A DNA stretch of 64,000 nucleotides from Rhizobium sp. ICMP 5592. Its GTDB lineage: Bacteria > Pseudomonadota > Alphaproteobacteria > Rhizobiales > Rhizobiaceae. Location of the stretch: assembly GCF_009498525.1 (NCBI RefSeq), contig NZ_QSNT01000004.1, forward strand, positions 190,932 to 254,931. Direction: 5' to 3'. The position numbers and the translations under genes are program-made. Shown here piece by piece: positions 7,525 to 15,685 of this stretch. The stretch's first letter is position 1. Every line of letters begins with the position of its first letter. Below the pieces are notes generated by a model that saw only the letters and a list, made by a program, of their open reading frames with translations, was not told the DNA's origin and ran no database searches.

Positions 7525-8649
7525 TCAGGCTCGGCTCCGATAGACAAAAGCGGGCGGTTCGCTAAGGCCGTCTTCTTCGGCTCGGGTCGCGATATCCTGA
7601 TGAAACGGCGAATGGATGCAGACGGGATCGGTCGCATCCGCGCTGCCCGCAAGCGCCATGGCCTGGCAACGACAGCCGCCATGGTCGATATGTTTTCGCG
7701 CGCAGCTGCGGCAGGGTTCCTGCATCCAGTCGTCACCGCGATAGGCGTTGAAGGCGCTGCCGTGATACCAGATGTCAGAGAGCGGCCTGTCACGCACATT
7801 GTCGAAGCTGAGCGACGGAATGGTTTCGGCGGCATGGCATGGCAGCACGCGCCCCGATGGCGTGATATTGAGCCCGGTGCGGCCCCAGCCTCCCATGCAG
7901 GCTTTCGGATAGCGGGAATGGTGATCCGCGGGCACATAATCGATGACGAGAATGCCGTCTAGCGTCTTGCGCGCCTCCTCGACCAGCGCCGTCGTCCGCT
8001 CAACTTGCGCCCGCGTCGGCATCAGCGCGGCACGGTTCCTCTCGGCCCAACCGTGGAACTGCACGGTTGCGATCTCGATCCGGCGCGCACCGAGTTCGAC
8101 CGCCGTTGCGATCATGTCGCTGAGCTGATGCATGTTCTGCTTATGACAGACGGCGTTGACGGTCAGCGGAATGCCGGTCTCGCGGATCCAGCCGGCAACC
8201 GCCAGTTTGCGGGCATAGCCGCCTTTGTAATTGCCGACGTGATCCGCCATTTCGGGTGTCGCGCCCTGGATCGAAAGCTGGATGTGATCCAACCCGGCAT
8301 CAGCCAGTTCCGTGAGACGAGGTTGCGTCAGCCCGATGCCGGAGGTGATGAGGTTGGTATAGAGGCCGTAGGAGGCGGCACCCTTGGTCAGCGCGGCCAG
8401 ATCACGGCACGCGACCGGTTCGCCGCCGGACAGATGCAGATGCAGGACACCCAGCTCCGCTGCCTGCCGGAAGGCGGACAGCCATTCCTCGGTCGTCAAC
8501 TCGTCGCGGCTTTGGGTCAACTCCAGCGGATTGGAGCAATAGGGGCAGGCCAGCGGGCAGCGATGCGTCAATTCCGCCAGCATGGCAATCGGCGGCGGCG
8601 CGGCGATGCTGCGCTCCCGGCTATTGCTGGTTTCAAGATGCTCGCTCAC
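7525..8649 (-). CDS. pqqE: PqqA peptide cyclase, radical SAM enzyme
   Basis: PqqE makes the carbon-carbon bond between the Glu and Tyr of PqqA, the first committed step of pyrroloquinoline quinone (PQQ) synthesis. The 374-residue sequence has the radical-SAM cluster motif C31-P-L-A-C35-P-Y-C38, the LSGGEP SAM loop, and a C-terminal SPASM region with CMGGWG, LPCHAA and CRSCARKHIDHGGCRC for auxiliary clusters. ATGA overlaps the pqqD stop, so translation is coupled. It is the last gene of a compact minus-strand operon pqqABCDE. Length and motifs are normal, and the gene looks intact. Confidence 0.97.
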   Translation of the reverse strand: MSEHLETSNSRERSIAAPPPIAMLAELTHRCPLACPYCSNPLELTQSRDELTTEEWLSAFRQAAELGVLHLHLSGGEPVACRDLAALTKGAASYGLYTNLITSGIGLTQPRLTELADAGLDHIQLSIQGATPEMADHVGNYKGGYARKLAVAGWIRETGIPLTVNAVCHKQNMHQLSDMIATAVELGARRIEIATVQFHGWAERNRAALMPTRAQVERTTALVEEARKTLDGILVIDYVPADHHSRYPKACMGGWGRTGLNITPSGRVLPCHAAETIPSLSFDNVRDRPLSDIWYHGSAFNAYRGDDWMQEPCRSCARKHIDHGGCRCQAMALAGSADATDPVCIHSPFHQDIATRAEEDGLSEPPAFVYRSRA

Positions 8650-8945
8650 CGGCTCAGCTCCAGCATTCGCCGACTGGCAAAGTCGCGAATGAAGGCGATC
8701 ACGTCGTTGAGGATCTCCTCCTTCGGAGCCTCGAATTGCAGCGCAAATCCGGCGGCGATATCGTCCAGCGTTTTCACTCCGTCAAGAGCCTGGACGATCG
8801 CCACCGCGATCTCATCCAATGCAAGCGCGCGCTCGGGCGCAAGCAGGATCGTCTGCCCACGAGCCGCATCCTCACGCAGCCGGACGCCGCGCGCAAGCTT
8901 GGCAATGGTCTGGCCGTCGATTTTGAGGGCGCTATTCTCGCTCAT
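8646..8945 (-). CDS. pqqD: PQQ biosynthesis peptide chaperone
   Basis: PqqD binds the PqqA precursor and presents it to PqqE. The 99-residue protein has the RiPP-recognition winged-helix pattern with PERALALDEIAVAIVQALDG followed by TLDDIAAGFALQFEAPKEEILNDV. It overlaps pqqC by 4 bp and pqqE by 4 bp. In some Methylobacterium strains PqqC and PqqD are fused; here they are separate genes with an ATGA junction. Nothing unusual was seen. Confidence 0.95.
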   Translation of the reverse strand: MSENSALKIDGQTIAKLARGVRLREDAARGQTILLAPERALALDEIAVAIVQALDGVKTLDDIAAGFALQFEAPKEEILNDVIAFIRDFASRRMLELSR

Positions 8946-9706
8946 GATATTACGCCTTCACGCCCATCCCAGCCGCCAGGCGGAATAAGCCCGGGACTGA
9001 CATAAGCATGGGAGAGTGCATCAAGCTGCGACCACAGGACATCGGTCTTGAAGGTCAGGGCCGCGACGGAAGCATCCTGCTTTTCCAGCGTATCGGCGTG
9101 ATCGAGAACGTAGTTCAGACCAAACTCAACCTCTTTCGGCGCTTCGTTGAGGCGCTGGCGGAAATAGGCAAGCGCGCTGTCATTGGCAAAGGCGTAGTGC
9201 TCGATCAGGCCGGCGATGCGGTTGGCGTGGATGGCGGGAGCAAACATCTCCGTCAACGAAGAGGCGACCGCTTCCAGCATCGGCTTCTCGCGCACGAAAT
9301 GAACATAAGCTTCAACCGCGAACCGCGTGCCGGCAAGCACGCCGCGCGTCGAGGCGACATAGTCCGGATCGAGCCCCACCGCCTCGGCGAGCTTCAGCCA
9401 GCGGCGTATCCCACCGCCATCGTCAACACCGCCGTCATGATCCTCGATGCGATTGCGCCAGGCCCGCCGCAACTGCGGGTCCTCGCAACGCGACAGGAAA
9501 GCAGCGTCCTTCATCGGGATGCGGCTCTGATAGTAATAGCGGTTGATGACCCAGGCCTGCACCTGGATCATGTTGCACTGACCGCCATGCAGTTGCTGAT
9601 GAAACGGATGCTTATCGTGATAGCGCACTTCGCCAACCGCGCGCAGGCGCGCCGCGAACGCTTCTCTATTGGCTGCCTGTTGCAAGCGTGATCTCCATTC
9701 CGTCAT
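8942..9706 (-). CDS. pqqC: Pyrroloquinoline-quinone synthase
   Basis: PqqC catalyses the final ring closure and eight-electron oxidation to PQQ. The 254-residue protein starts MTEWRSRLQQAANREAF, as its relatives do; upstream in-frame extension is rejected because it would run through pqqB. Family landmarks are YHDKHPFHQQLHGG, QVQAWVINRYYYQSRIPMKD and FVREKPMLEAVASSLTEMFAP, containing the His/Tyr/Arg residues that line the PQQ pocket. It overlaps the 3' end of pqqB by 41 bp and pqqD by 4 bp. The ribosome site is weak, so expression likely depends on coupling to pqqB. Confidence 0.96.
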   Translation of the reverse strand: MTEWRSRLQQAANREAFAARLRAVGEVRYHDKHPFHQQLHGGQCNMIQVQAWVINRYYYQSRIPMKDAAFLSRCEDPQLRRAWRNRIEDHDGGVDDGGGIRRWLKLAEAVGLDPDYVASTRGVLAGTRFAVEAYVHFVREKPMLEAVASSLTEMFAPAIHANRIAGLIEHYAFANDSALAYFRQRLNEAPKEVEFGLNYVLDHADTLEKQDASVAALTFKTDVLWSQLDALSHAYVSPGLIPPGGWDGREGVIS

Positions 9707-10574
9707 AGCCGACCGCGAAGCCTTGTCGCTCAAGCTCGGCGCGCTCCGGTCCGGCTCGCCAGATCGGGTTGGTATTGTTGATATGAATATAGATGCTCCG
9801 TCCGATCGATAGGCGAGACAAGGCCTCAAGACTGCCATCGGGGCCGCTGATCGGCATGTGCCCCATCCGCCGGCCGGTCTTCTGGCCGGTGCCGGTCCTG
9901 ATCATCTCGTCATCGGTAAAGACCGTACCGTCGAAGAACAGCAGATCCGCACCGGCAATTCGATCCGCCAGGGCTGCACTCACCGCGCCGCAGCCGGGAA
10001 TGTAGTAGATACGCCGTGCGCCAACACGAAATTCCATGCCGACGGTCTGCTCGCTTTCGGACCCAAGCTCCGGCTCTCCCTTCTCAAGATAGAGCGGAAC
10101 CTTGCCGGCAACGGCAAAAAGCCTCGTCTCAAGGCCATTCAACGGAAAGAATGGCGTTTCGAGTTCGATCTGCTTTTGCTTGACGTGGGCGGGATCGAGA
10201 ACCCTGAAAATCGGATTTTCCTCCAACGTTTCCAGCAGGGCTTGGGTGGCGAAGAGCTGAAAGGGCTGTTTTTCGCGCAACGTCAGAAGACCCGCGACAT
10301 GATCGACATCGCCATTCGTCAGGACGACACTCTTGATCGGACTGTCGCGCAATTCTCTAGGCCACAGGGCGGAACGGTCATGCAATTGCTGGCGGATATC
10401 CGGAGAAGCGTTCACAATCAACCAATCGCAGCCATCAACGCTGACCGCCAGCGACGATTGGGTCTGCGGGACAAGGGTACCCTGTCGCACCGCCGTGCAG
10501 TTCTGGCAGCCACAGTTCCACTGCGGCAAGCCACCCCCAGCGGCGGCACCGAGCACAAGAAATCGAACGGTCAA
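9666..10574 (-). CDS. pqqB: PqqB metallo-beta-lactamase-fold hydroxylase
   Basis: PqqB is the iron-dependent oxygenase thought to hydroxylate the Glu-Tyr intermediate of PQQ synthesis. The 302-residue sequence begins TVRFLVLGAAAGGGLPQWNC and has cysteine pairs CGCQNC, then TNGDVDHVAGLLTLRE (metal ligands), FFDGTVFTDDEM and the C-terminal HINNTNP. It starts 25 bp downstream of pqqA. A longer overlap with pqqC (41 bp) than is usual was noted but is compatible with both reading frames. The gene is intact and of family length. Confidence 0.96.
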   Translation of the reverse strand: MTVRFLVLGAAAGGGLPQWNCGCQNCTAVRQGTLVPQTQSSLAVSVDGCDWLIVNASPDIRQQLHDRSALWPRELRDSPIKSVVLTNGDVDHVAGLLTLREKQPFQLFATQALLETLEENPIFRVLDPAHVKQKQIELETPFFPLNGLETRLFAVAGKVPLYLEKGEPELGSESEQTVGMEFRVGARRIYYIPGCGAVSAALADRIAGADLLFFDGTVFTDDEMIRTGTGQKTGRRMGHMPISGPDGSLEALSRLSIGRSIYIHINNTNPIWRAGPERAELERQGFAVGYDGMEITLATGSQ

Positions 10575-10599
10575 TCGGTTGCTTTCAGATGATCAGCGA

Positions 10600-10695
10600 T
10601 CAGAACAGGATCGGCTCGGAACCATCGGCCGGAGCATACCGGTTGATTTCCATGCCGCAGCTTACCTCTACGAATTTCGGAGCATGCCATTTCAT
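10600..10695 (-). CDS. pqqA: PQQ precursor peptide
   Basis: This 31-residue peptide supplies the Glu and Tyr that become PQQ. Reading the minus strand from the ATG at 10695 gives MKWHAPKFVEVSCGMEINRY followed by APADGSEPILF and a stop. The crosslinked residues are Glu16 and Tyr20, in the diagnostic E-I-N-R-Y spacing. AAAGGAA lies about 8 nt upstream. It is too short for most gene callers and easily missed. It heads the pqqABCDE operon, and its promoter should lie at about 10700-10860. Confidence 0.95.
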   Translation of the reverse strand: MKWHAPKFVEVSCGMEINRYAPADGSEPILF

Positions 10696-10737
10696 TGGTC
10701 GTTCCTTTCATAGGATTTGCAATGTTAGATTAGACTC

Positions 10738-10757
10738 AATTGCCCGCTGGGGCAATT
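10738..10757. promoter_or_regulatory. Hairpin or operator dyad upstream of pqqA
   Basis: Arms AATTGCCC and GGGCAATT flank GCTG, 43 bp upstream of the pqqA start. No T-tract follows on the minus strand, so it is more likely an operator or leader stem than a terminator. Confidence 0.35.
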
Positions 10758-10887
10758 TCGGATGATCGTCTTTTAATGCCCTCAATGCCACGACGTTCCG
10801 GCTGTCACGATCACAATAAATTGCTCACCAAAACGACCGGCCGAGAGCTCGAGGAGGCCGATCACCCATGATCCGCGCATCGCCGCC

Positions 10888-11109
10888 TCAGGATTTCCCA
10901 CCAGCCCCGCCCACCAGAATGGCAAGCTGGCGCTCGTCGTGGATCCCTTGGCGGTACAATTCGATGATCATCGCGGCCACCCGCTCCGCCTCCTCACTGT
11001 CTTTCGCAAGCTTCAATTCGACTAGAAGAGCATCAAAAGCGCGCTGGCAAAGGTCCAGATCCAACGAATCCAGGGGATGGTCGTGCTTGCTGAGATATCT
11101 TCGGATCAT
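10888..11109 (-). CDS. Small hypothetical helical protein
   Basis: A 73-residue frame, MIRRYLSKHDHPLDSLDLDL followed by CQRAFDALLVELKLAKDSEE and AERVAAMIIELYRQGIHDER, predicts two or three amphipathic helices with no signal peptide or membrane segment. GGAAAG lies about 12 nt upstream of the ATG. No family was recognised. It stands alone, divergent from nothing and downstream of no operon; the composition looks coding (heptad-like Leu/Ala spacing). Confidence 0.5.
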   Translation of the reverse strand: MIRRYLSKHDHPLDSLDLDLCQRAFDALLVELKLAKDSEEAERVAAMIIELYRQGIHDERQLAILVGGAGGKS

Positions 11110-11298
11110 CGCGTTCTTCTACTTTCCCAGCGTAATTGGCGTGTTGGGAAGTGGGGGGCTTCATCCCGAACAAGCCGCCACAAAGGCGCCTAATTATTAG
11201 ATATATCGAAAATATGTGCCGCGCTATTTTTTCTTGAATCACTTCAGTAAAAGCAATCAAAAGTAGAGGCGATAGCGCGCCAGATACACGCGCTTTTC

Positions 11299-11790
11299 CT
11301 ATTCCAAGACTGGCGGCAAATCGCCCTTCAATGCATCCGCAAATTTCCGCATCAGCCTCACAAGCTCATCGATGTCATGGACATCCCAGGCTTCAAAGAT
11401 TGCACTGCCGATCCTTTCACGCGCAGCATCTACCGCATCCGTCATGATCTTCCCCTTCGGCGCGATGACCGCCTCGCGCACGCGGCGATCCGCGACAGAG
11501 GCCTGGCGCGCAATAAGATCGAGGCTCTCGAGCTTTGCCACTTGCCGGCTAACAGTCGTGTAATCGCGGCCGACGCGATCCGCGAGCTCGACAACGCCGA
11601 TCGGGCCGAAGCGCTCTATCCCGACCAGCAATGGAAAAAGCGCGCGATCGAGCGGAATTCCCGCCTCCTTGATCAGCGCCTCATCACCCTGAGGTCGGTT
11701 TATGACAGCGACGATATCGAGCACCGCGACGTGCAGTTTTCGAAATTGGGCCTGTATATGTGTATTTTGCACGTTATTTCTTGACGGCAT
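11299..11790 (-). CDS. MarR-family transcriptional regulator
   Basis: The 163-residue protein has the MarR winged helix: GIPLDRALFPLLVGIERFGP, then the recognition helix ELADRVGRDYTTVSRQVAKL and wing region RQASVADRRVREAVIAPKG. The ATG at 11790 is selected because AGGAGG is 7 nt upstream; the longer frame to 11835 runs into the operator region. It is divergent from a quinone-oxidoreductase-like gene, the common layout for a repressor controlling its neighbour. Two near-identical 19-bp elements flank its start (listed separately). The ligand is unknown; phenolics, quinones or oxidants are typical. Confidence 0.88.
   Translation of the reverse strand: MPSRNNVQNTHIQAQFRKLHVAVLDIVAVINRPQGDEALIKEAGIPLDRALFPLLVGIERFGPIGVVELADRVGRDYTTVSRQVAKLESLDLIARQASVADRRVREAVIAPKGKIMTDAVDAARERIGSAIFEAWDVHDIDELVRLMRKFADALKGDLPPVLE
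11756..11774. promoter_or_regulatory. Candidate MarR operator, copy 1 (inside marR 5' end)
   Basis: ATATGTGTATTTTGCACGT overlaps codons 6-12 of the regulator gene. It matches the copy at 11805-11823 at 16 of 19 positions in the same orientation, 49 bp apart, and each has an imperfect TGTG/CACG dyad. Confidence 0.5.
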
Positions 11791-11804
11791 CGGCAGCCTC
11801 CTAT

Positions 11805-11823
11805 ATATGTGCATTATACACGT
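11805..11823. promoter_or_regulatory. Candidate MarR operator, copy 2 (intergenic)
   Basis: ATATGTGCATTATACACGT lies between the divergent genes, just upstream of the AGGAGG of marR and 29 bp before the oxidoreductase start. With copy 1 it would let the regulator control both promoters. Confidence 0.55.
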
Positions 11824-11852
11824 AAATTGCACCATTCGAAAGGAAATACACC

Positions 11853-12818
11853 ATGAAAGCAGCTATTGTGCAAAAGGCGGGTCAGGTACCCGTGTATGAA
11901 GACTTCGAGACACCTGTTCAATCCACGAACGAGAGCCTCGTCCATGTAAGCGCGGCCGCCATCAGCCAGGTCGTGAAAAGCCGTACGTCGGGAACACATT
12001 ACAGTTCCGACAATCAATTCCCCTTTGTGGTCGGGATTGACGGCGTGGGTCGGCTAGACGACGGCCGGCGCGTTTACTTCGTGTTGCCGCGGGCACCCTA
12101 TGGCAGCATGGCGGAGATTGCGCCCGTGCGATCTGAACGCTGCATCCCGCTGCCGGATGAACTGGACGACGTAACGGCAGCCGCCATAGCCAACCCGGGA
12201 ATGTCGTCCTGGGCAGCCTATAAGGAGCGCGCCAAACTCAAGCCGGGTGAGGCCGTTCTGATCAACGGCGCAACCGGAACCTCCGGTCGGCTTGCCGTCC
12301 AGATCGCTAAGTATCTCGGTGCGGGCAAAATTATCGCGACGGGCCGGAACACCGACAGTCTCAAGGCCCTCGAAAGGCTTGGCGCGGACGTAACCATCTC
12401 CCTCACCCAGGATAAACCGAACCTGGAAGAGGCATTCAAGGACCAGTTCGCCAGTGGTGTAGACGTCGTTCTCGACTATCTATGGGGCGAAAGCGCGGAA
12501 AGCCTCCTTATCTCGGCTGCAAAGGTGGCCAAGGATGCCAAGTCGATCCGCTTTGTCCAGATCGGCGCGATCAGCGGCGGCGACATCAAGCTTCCAGGCG
12601 CGGTGCTGCGTTCATCCGCCATCACCCTGATGGGCAGCGGCATCGGAAGCATTCCTCTTGACCGCCTTTTCAACGCAACCGCCGAGCTTCTTCGAGCAGC
12701 CGTGCCCGGAGGTTTCGAAATCGCGACGACAATCGCCCCGCTTTCTGACGTGGAGACAGCCTGGCCGCTCGACAACAGCAATCGCCGCACGGTCTTCAAG
12801 ATCGGAAGCCAGGCTTGA
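11853..12818 (+). CDS. Quinone-oxidoreductase-like MDR dehydrogenase
   Basis: The 321-residue protein belongs to the medium-chain dehydrogenase/reductase superfamily. It has a GroES-like N-terminal half, then a Rossmann fold with the nucleotide motif INGATGTSGRLAVQIAKYLG (about residues 135-155) and the conserved LKPGEAVLI before it. No zinc-binding cysteine set is visible, so it resembles zinc-free NADPH:quinone or enone reductases. AAAGGAAA precedes the ATG. It is divergent from marR and probably under its control, suggesting a detoxification role for quinones or reactive carbonyls. A very strong terminator follows. Confidence 0.85.
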   Translation: MKAAIVQKAGQVPVYEDFETPVQSTNESLVHVSAAAISQVVKSRTSGTHYSSDNQFPFVVGIDGVGRLDDGRRVYFVLPRAPYGSMAEIAPVRSERCIPLPDELDDVTAAAIANPGMSSWAAYKERAKLKPGEAVLINGATGTSGRLAVQIAKYLGAGKIIATGRNTDSLKALERLGADVTISLTQDKPNLEEAFKDQFASGVDVVLDYLWGESAESLLISAAKVAKDAKSIRFVQIGAISGGDIKLPGAVLRSSAITLMGSGIGSIPLDRLFNATAELLRAAVPGGFEIATTIAPLSDVETAWPLDNSNRRTVFKIGSQA

Positions 12819-12841
12819 CGACGGCGAAGCTTCGCCGTCGT
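12818..12841. terminator. 24-bp perfect palindrome at the oxidoreductase stop
   Basis: Arms ACGACGGCGAAG and CTTCGCCGTCGT meet without spacer and include the last base of the stop codon. In RNA it would form a tight hairpin; there is no T-tract, so it may stabilise the 3' end upstream of the true terminator. Confidence 0.45.
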
Positions 12842-12883
12842 ATCGATCTGCATGTCCGCCTCGGCGAACATTTAGACAGCAAT

Positions 12884-12918
12884 GGCATTGCAGTAGAAGC
12901 TCTACTGCAATGCCTTTT
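12884..12918 (+). terminator. Rho-independent terminator overlapping the end of htpG
   Basis: Arms GGCATTGCAGTAGA and TCTACTGCAATGCC with loop AGC are followed by TTTT on the plus strand. This 14-bp stem should end the oxidoreductase transcript. Its right arm encodes the last codons and stop of htpG on the other strand, so it also sits at the htpG 3' end. Confidence 0.85.
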
Positions 12919-14791
12919 CCATCACACGCACCAGCCGCTCGGCAAAGGCGCGTGGGTCGGCCGGCTTGTCGCCATCAAGGACACGCGCCTGGTCGAGCAG
13001 CAGAAATGCCGCATCGTCGCGCAGGGATGAATGATCGCTCCTGGCGGCGATAGCCTTGACGAGCGGGTGATCACCATTGATTTCCAGGATCGGCTTTGCA
13101 GCGGATTGCAGTTGGCCGGCGCCTTGCAGGATTTTTTCGAGCTGGCGGTCATAGCCCTGTTCGGACGCCACCAGGCAGACGGCGCTTTCGATCAGACGGT
13201 CCGATGCCCGCACATCGGAAACCTGATCCGAAAGCTTCTCCTTGGCGAAATCGATGAAGGCCTGAACCTCCACTGGTGCTGTTTCACTGGCAATCGCGTC
13301 CTGCTCGACCTTGCTGAATTGCGCGAGATCGGCAGACCCCTGCGTGATCGATTTAAACGCCTTGCCCTCGAATTCCGGCGCGTTCGTGACCCAGAAGCTG
13401 TCGACGGAATCCGAGAGCAGCAGGACCTCGATACCACGTGCGCGAAAACCTTCGAGCTGCGGCGACGCCTTCAGTTGTTCGAGGCTGTTGCCGGCGAGAT
13501 AGTAGATCGCCTGCTGGCCTTCCTTGATATCCTTCACGTAGTCGGCAAGAGAACGATAGCCCTCACCGGACGCCGTCGTGCGAAAGCGCGACAGCGCCAC
13601 CAGTTGGCTGCGCCGCTCGTAATCCTCATAGATGCCTTCCTTGATCAGGCTGCCGAACGATTCCCACAACTTGAGGAAAGCATCGTTGTCGCTTTCAGCG
13701 AGCTTCTCGATGGCGGTGATGATCCTGTTGGTGACGCCCTTGCGGATCGCCGAGAGGATTGCGCTTTCCTGGATCATCTCGCGCGAAACGTTCAGCGGCA
13801 GATCGTTGGTGTCGACGAGACCGCGCACGAAGCGGAGATAACGCGGCAGCAATTCGGCCTCGTCGGTGATGAAGACACGCTTCACGTAGAGCTTCATCCG
13901 GCCCTTGCGATCGGGATCGAAGAGGTCGAAGGGCTGGGAGCCGGGGACGAAGGCGAGCGCGGAATATTCGTGGCGACCCTCGGCGCGAAAATGCACGGTC
14001 AGCGCCGGCTCGTCATATTGGCCCGAAATGCCGCGATAGAAGTCGGTATATTCCTCGCTGGTGATGTCGTTCTTCGACCTCGTCCAGAGCGCGGTACCGT
14101 CGGTCAGCTGGGTCGCTTCGGCACCAGGCTTTTCGGCGATCGTGATCGGCACGGGCACATGGCCCGATTGCGCCTTGACGATGCGCTCGACGGTCCAGCG
14201 CGATGCGTAGCTCTTGGCATCCTCCATCAGATGCAGAGTGATGCGCGTGCCGCGGGCCGGCGCCTCGCCGACATCGATCGGGCTGACGCTGTAGCCGCCC
14301 TTGCCATCGGAGGACCAGAGCCAGGCTTCATCCATGCCAGCGCGGCGGGAGACGACGTCCACCCGATCGGCAACCATGAAACAGGAATAGAAGCCAACGC
14401 CGAACTGCCCGATAAGCTGCGCGCCCTCACCCTGCTTGTTGGCTTCGATGCGTTCCATGAAGGCGCGCGTGCCGGAGCGGGCGATCGTTCCGAGCGCTTC
14501 GATCATTTCGTCGCGGCTCATGCCGATACCGTTGTCCTCGACGACAAGCCGGCTGCCCTCCTCATCCAGAGTGAGCAGGATACGGCTGTCCGGATCGCTC
14601 GCCAGCAGCGAAGACGTGGCGATCGCCTCGTATCGCAGCTTCTCGCAGGCATCGGCCGCGTTCGAAATCAGCTCGCGTAGAAAAACATCCTTATCGGAAT
14701 AAACCGAGTGAACCATCATGTGCAGAAGACGGGCAACGTCGGCCTCAAAAACGTGGCTTTCGGCGGGATTTTCTGCGGTGGTCGTCGTCAT
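12902..14791 (-). CDS. htpG: Molecular chaperone HtpG (Hsp90)
   Basis: HtpG is the bacterial Hsp90, an ATP-driven cytosolic chaperone dimer. The 629-residue sequence has the N-terminal GHKL ATPase with FLRELISNAADACEKLRYEA, VVEDNGIGMSRDEMIEALGT, the lid GQFGVGFYSCFMVADRVDV, then the middle-domain arginine in LPLNVSREMIQESAIL and a C-terminal dimerisation domain. Length is normal. AGGAGA lies upstream of the ATG at 14791. It stands alone between an oxidoreductase and nasT. A heat-shock promoter was not convincingly found in the 150 bp upstream. Confidence 0.97.
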   Translation of the reverse strand: MTTTTAENPAESHVFEADVARLLHMMVHSVYSDKDVFLRELISNAADACEKLRYEAIATSSLLASDPDSRILLTLDEEGSRLVVEDNGIGMSRDEMIEALGTIARSGTRAFMERIEANKQGEGAQLIGQFGVGFYSCFMVADRVDVVSRRAGMDEAWLWSSDGKGGYSVSPIDVGEAPARGTRITLHLMEDAKSYASRWTVERIVKAQSGHVPVPITIAEKPGAEATQLTDGTALWTRSKNDITSEEYTDFYRGISGQYDEPALTVHFRAEGRHEYSALAFVPGSQPFDLFDPDRKGRMKLYVKRVFITDEAELLPRYLRFVRGLVDTNDLPLNVSREMIQESAILSAIRKGVTNRIITAIEKLAESDNDAFLKLWESFGSLIKEGIYEDYERRSQLVALSRFRTTASGEGYRSLADYVKDIKEGQQAIYYLAGNSLEQLKASPQLEGFRARGIEVLLLSDSVDSFWVTNAPEFEGKAFKSITQGSADLAQFSKVEQDAIASETAPVEVQAFIDFAKEKLSDQVSDVRASDRLIESAVCLVASEQGYDRQLEKILQGAGQLQSAAKPILEINGDHPLVKAIAARSDHSSLRDDAAFLLLDQARVLDGDKPADPRAFAERLVRVMEKALQ

Positions 14792-15010
14792 GTGCGTCTA
14801 GTCTCCTGGGAATATTAAAAGTCGCGCCGAAGAGGTGGCGGAAGCAGGAAGAAATTTCAAGTTGATGTCGCTTAATTACGCATAAGCGATGCGCTTTTAT
14901 TGCCTCGGAAAATGCCTGGACGGCTTTGACGTTGAGGACCACAGCCGCGGCTATGCCTCGAAGGAACGAGATTGAATATTTTTTAGGCATACATGGCGTC
15001 GCCTAATATT

Positions 15011-15028
15011 TTGGCGCATGGCTTGCCC
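15011..15028 (+). promoter_or_regulatory. Candidate sigma-54 promoter of nasT-nasS
   Basis: TTGGCGC-ATGGC-TTGCCC has GG (15013-15014) and GC (15025-15026) exactly 10 bp apart, as required for RpoN, with only the base after GC departing from consensus. Transcription would start near 15038, about 20 nt before nasT. A 6-bp dyad TTAGGC/GCCTAA (14983-15006) lies just upstream. Confidence 0.5.
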
Positions 15029-15057
15029 GTTTTGTTGCGTTGCGTCATAAAGGCGGC

Positions 15058-15645
15058 ATGAGCCGCCTGGATCTGACCATTCTTGTGATCGACGAAAACA
15101 CGATCCGCGCTTCGATCATCGAAGAGGGATTGCGGGAGGCTGGCCACGCGCGCGTGACCGTCATCCACGAGGTTCATGGCGTGGCGCGCACGATCGAAAC
15201 CCTCAAGCCCGATGTGATCATCATCGATATCGAGAACCCGAACCGCGACATGATGGAGCATCTGTTCCAGCTGACGCGGACAGTCGGACGCCCGATCGCC
15301 ATGTTTGTCGACCGCTCGGATACGGCTTCGATCGAGGCGGCCGTCGATGCCGGCGTTTCGGCCTATATCGTCGACGGGCTGAAGAAGGAGCGGGTAAAAC
15401 CGATCCTCGACATGGCCGTCAGCCGCTTCAATGCCTTCAGCCGGCTGCAGCGCGAGCTTGCCGATGCGAAATCGGCGCTGGAAGAGCGCAAGATCGTCGA
15501 GCGCGCCAAGGGCATCCTCATGAAGATGCGCGGCCTGTCGGAAGAGGAAGCCTTCGCGCTCCTCCGGCAGACGGCAATGAACGAAAAGAAGAAGATTTCC
15601 GATATCGCGCAAAGCGTCGTCACGGCCGCAGGCCTGCTGATGTGA
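15058..15645 (+). CDS. nasT: ANTAR-domain antiterminator of nitrate assimilation
   Basis: NasT is an RNA-binding antiterminator that lets polymerase read through a leader terminator when nitrate releases it from NasS. The 195-residue protein has a pseudo-receiver domain (LTILVIDENTIRASIIEEGL ... DVIIIDIENPNRDM) and a C-terminal ANTAR domain (RKIVERAKGILMKMRGLSEE followed by EAFALLRQTAMNEKKKISDI). The start at 15058 gives MSRLDLTILVID; a TTG at 15040 is possible. nasS follows 40 bp downstream, and the regulated nrtA leader lies beyond it. Receiver phosphorylation is not expected, since regulation is by NasS binding. Confidence 0.92.
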   Translation: MSRLDLTILVIDENTIRASIIEEGLREAGHARVTVIHEVHGVARTIETLKPDVIIIDIENPNRDMMEHLFQLTRTVGRPIAMFVDRSDTASIEAAVDAGVSAYIVDGLKKERVKPILDMAVSRFNAFSRLQRELADAKSALEERKIVERAKGILMKMRGLSEEEAFALLRQTAMNEKKKISDIAQSVVTAAGLLM

Positions 15646-15685
15646 CGGCAATGCGCGATAGGGGAAATTTCCGGAGGAAACCGGA

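Noticed and set aside
13031..14680. 549-codon plus-strand open frame
   Set aside because: Antisense shadow of htpG, whose motifs are unambiguous.
14792..14940. Sigma-32 heat-shock promoter upstream of htpG
   Set aside because: A CTTGAA occurs on the minus strand near 14863, but no matching -10 (CYTATNT) at 17-18 bp was found.
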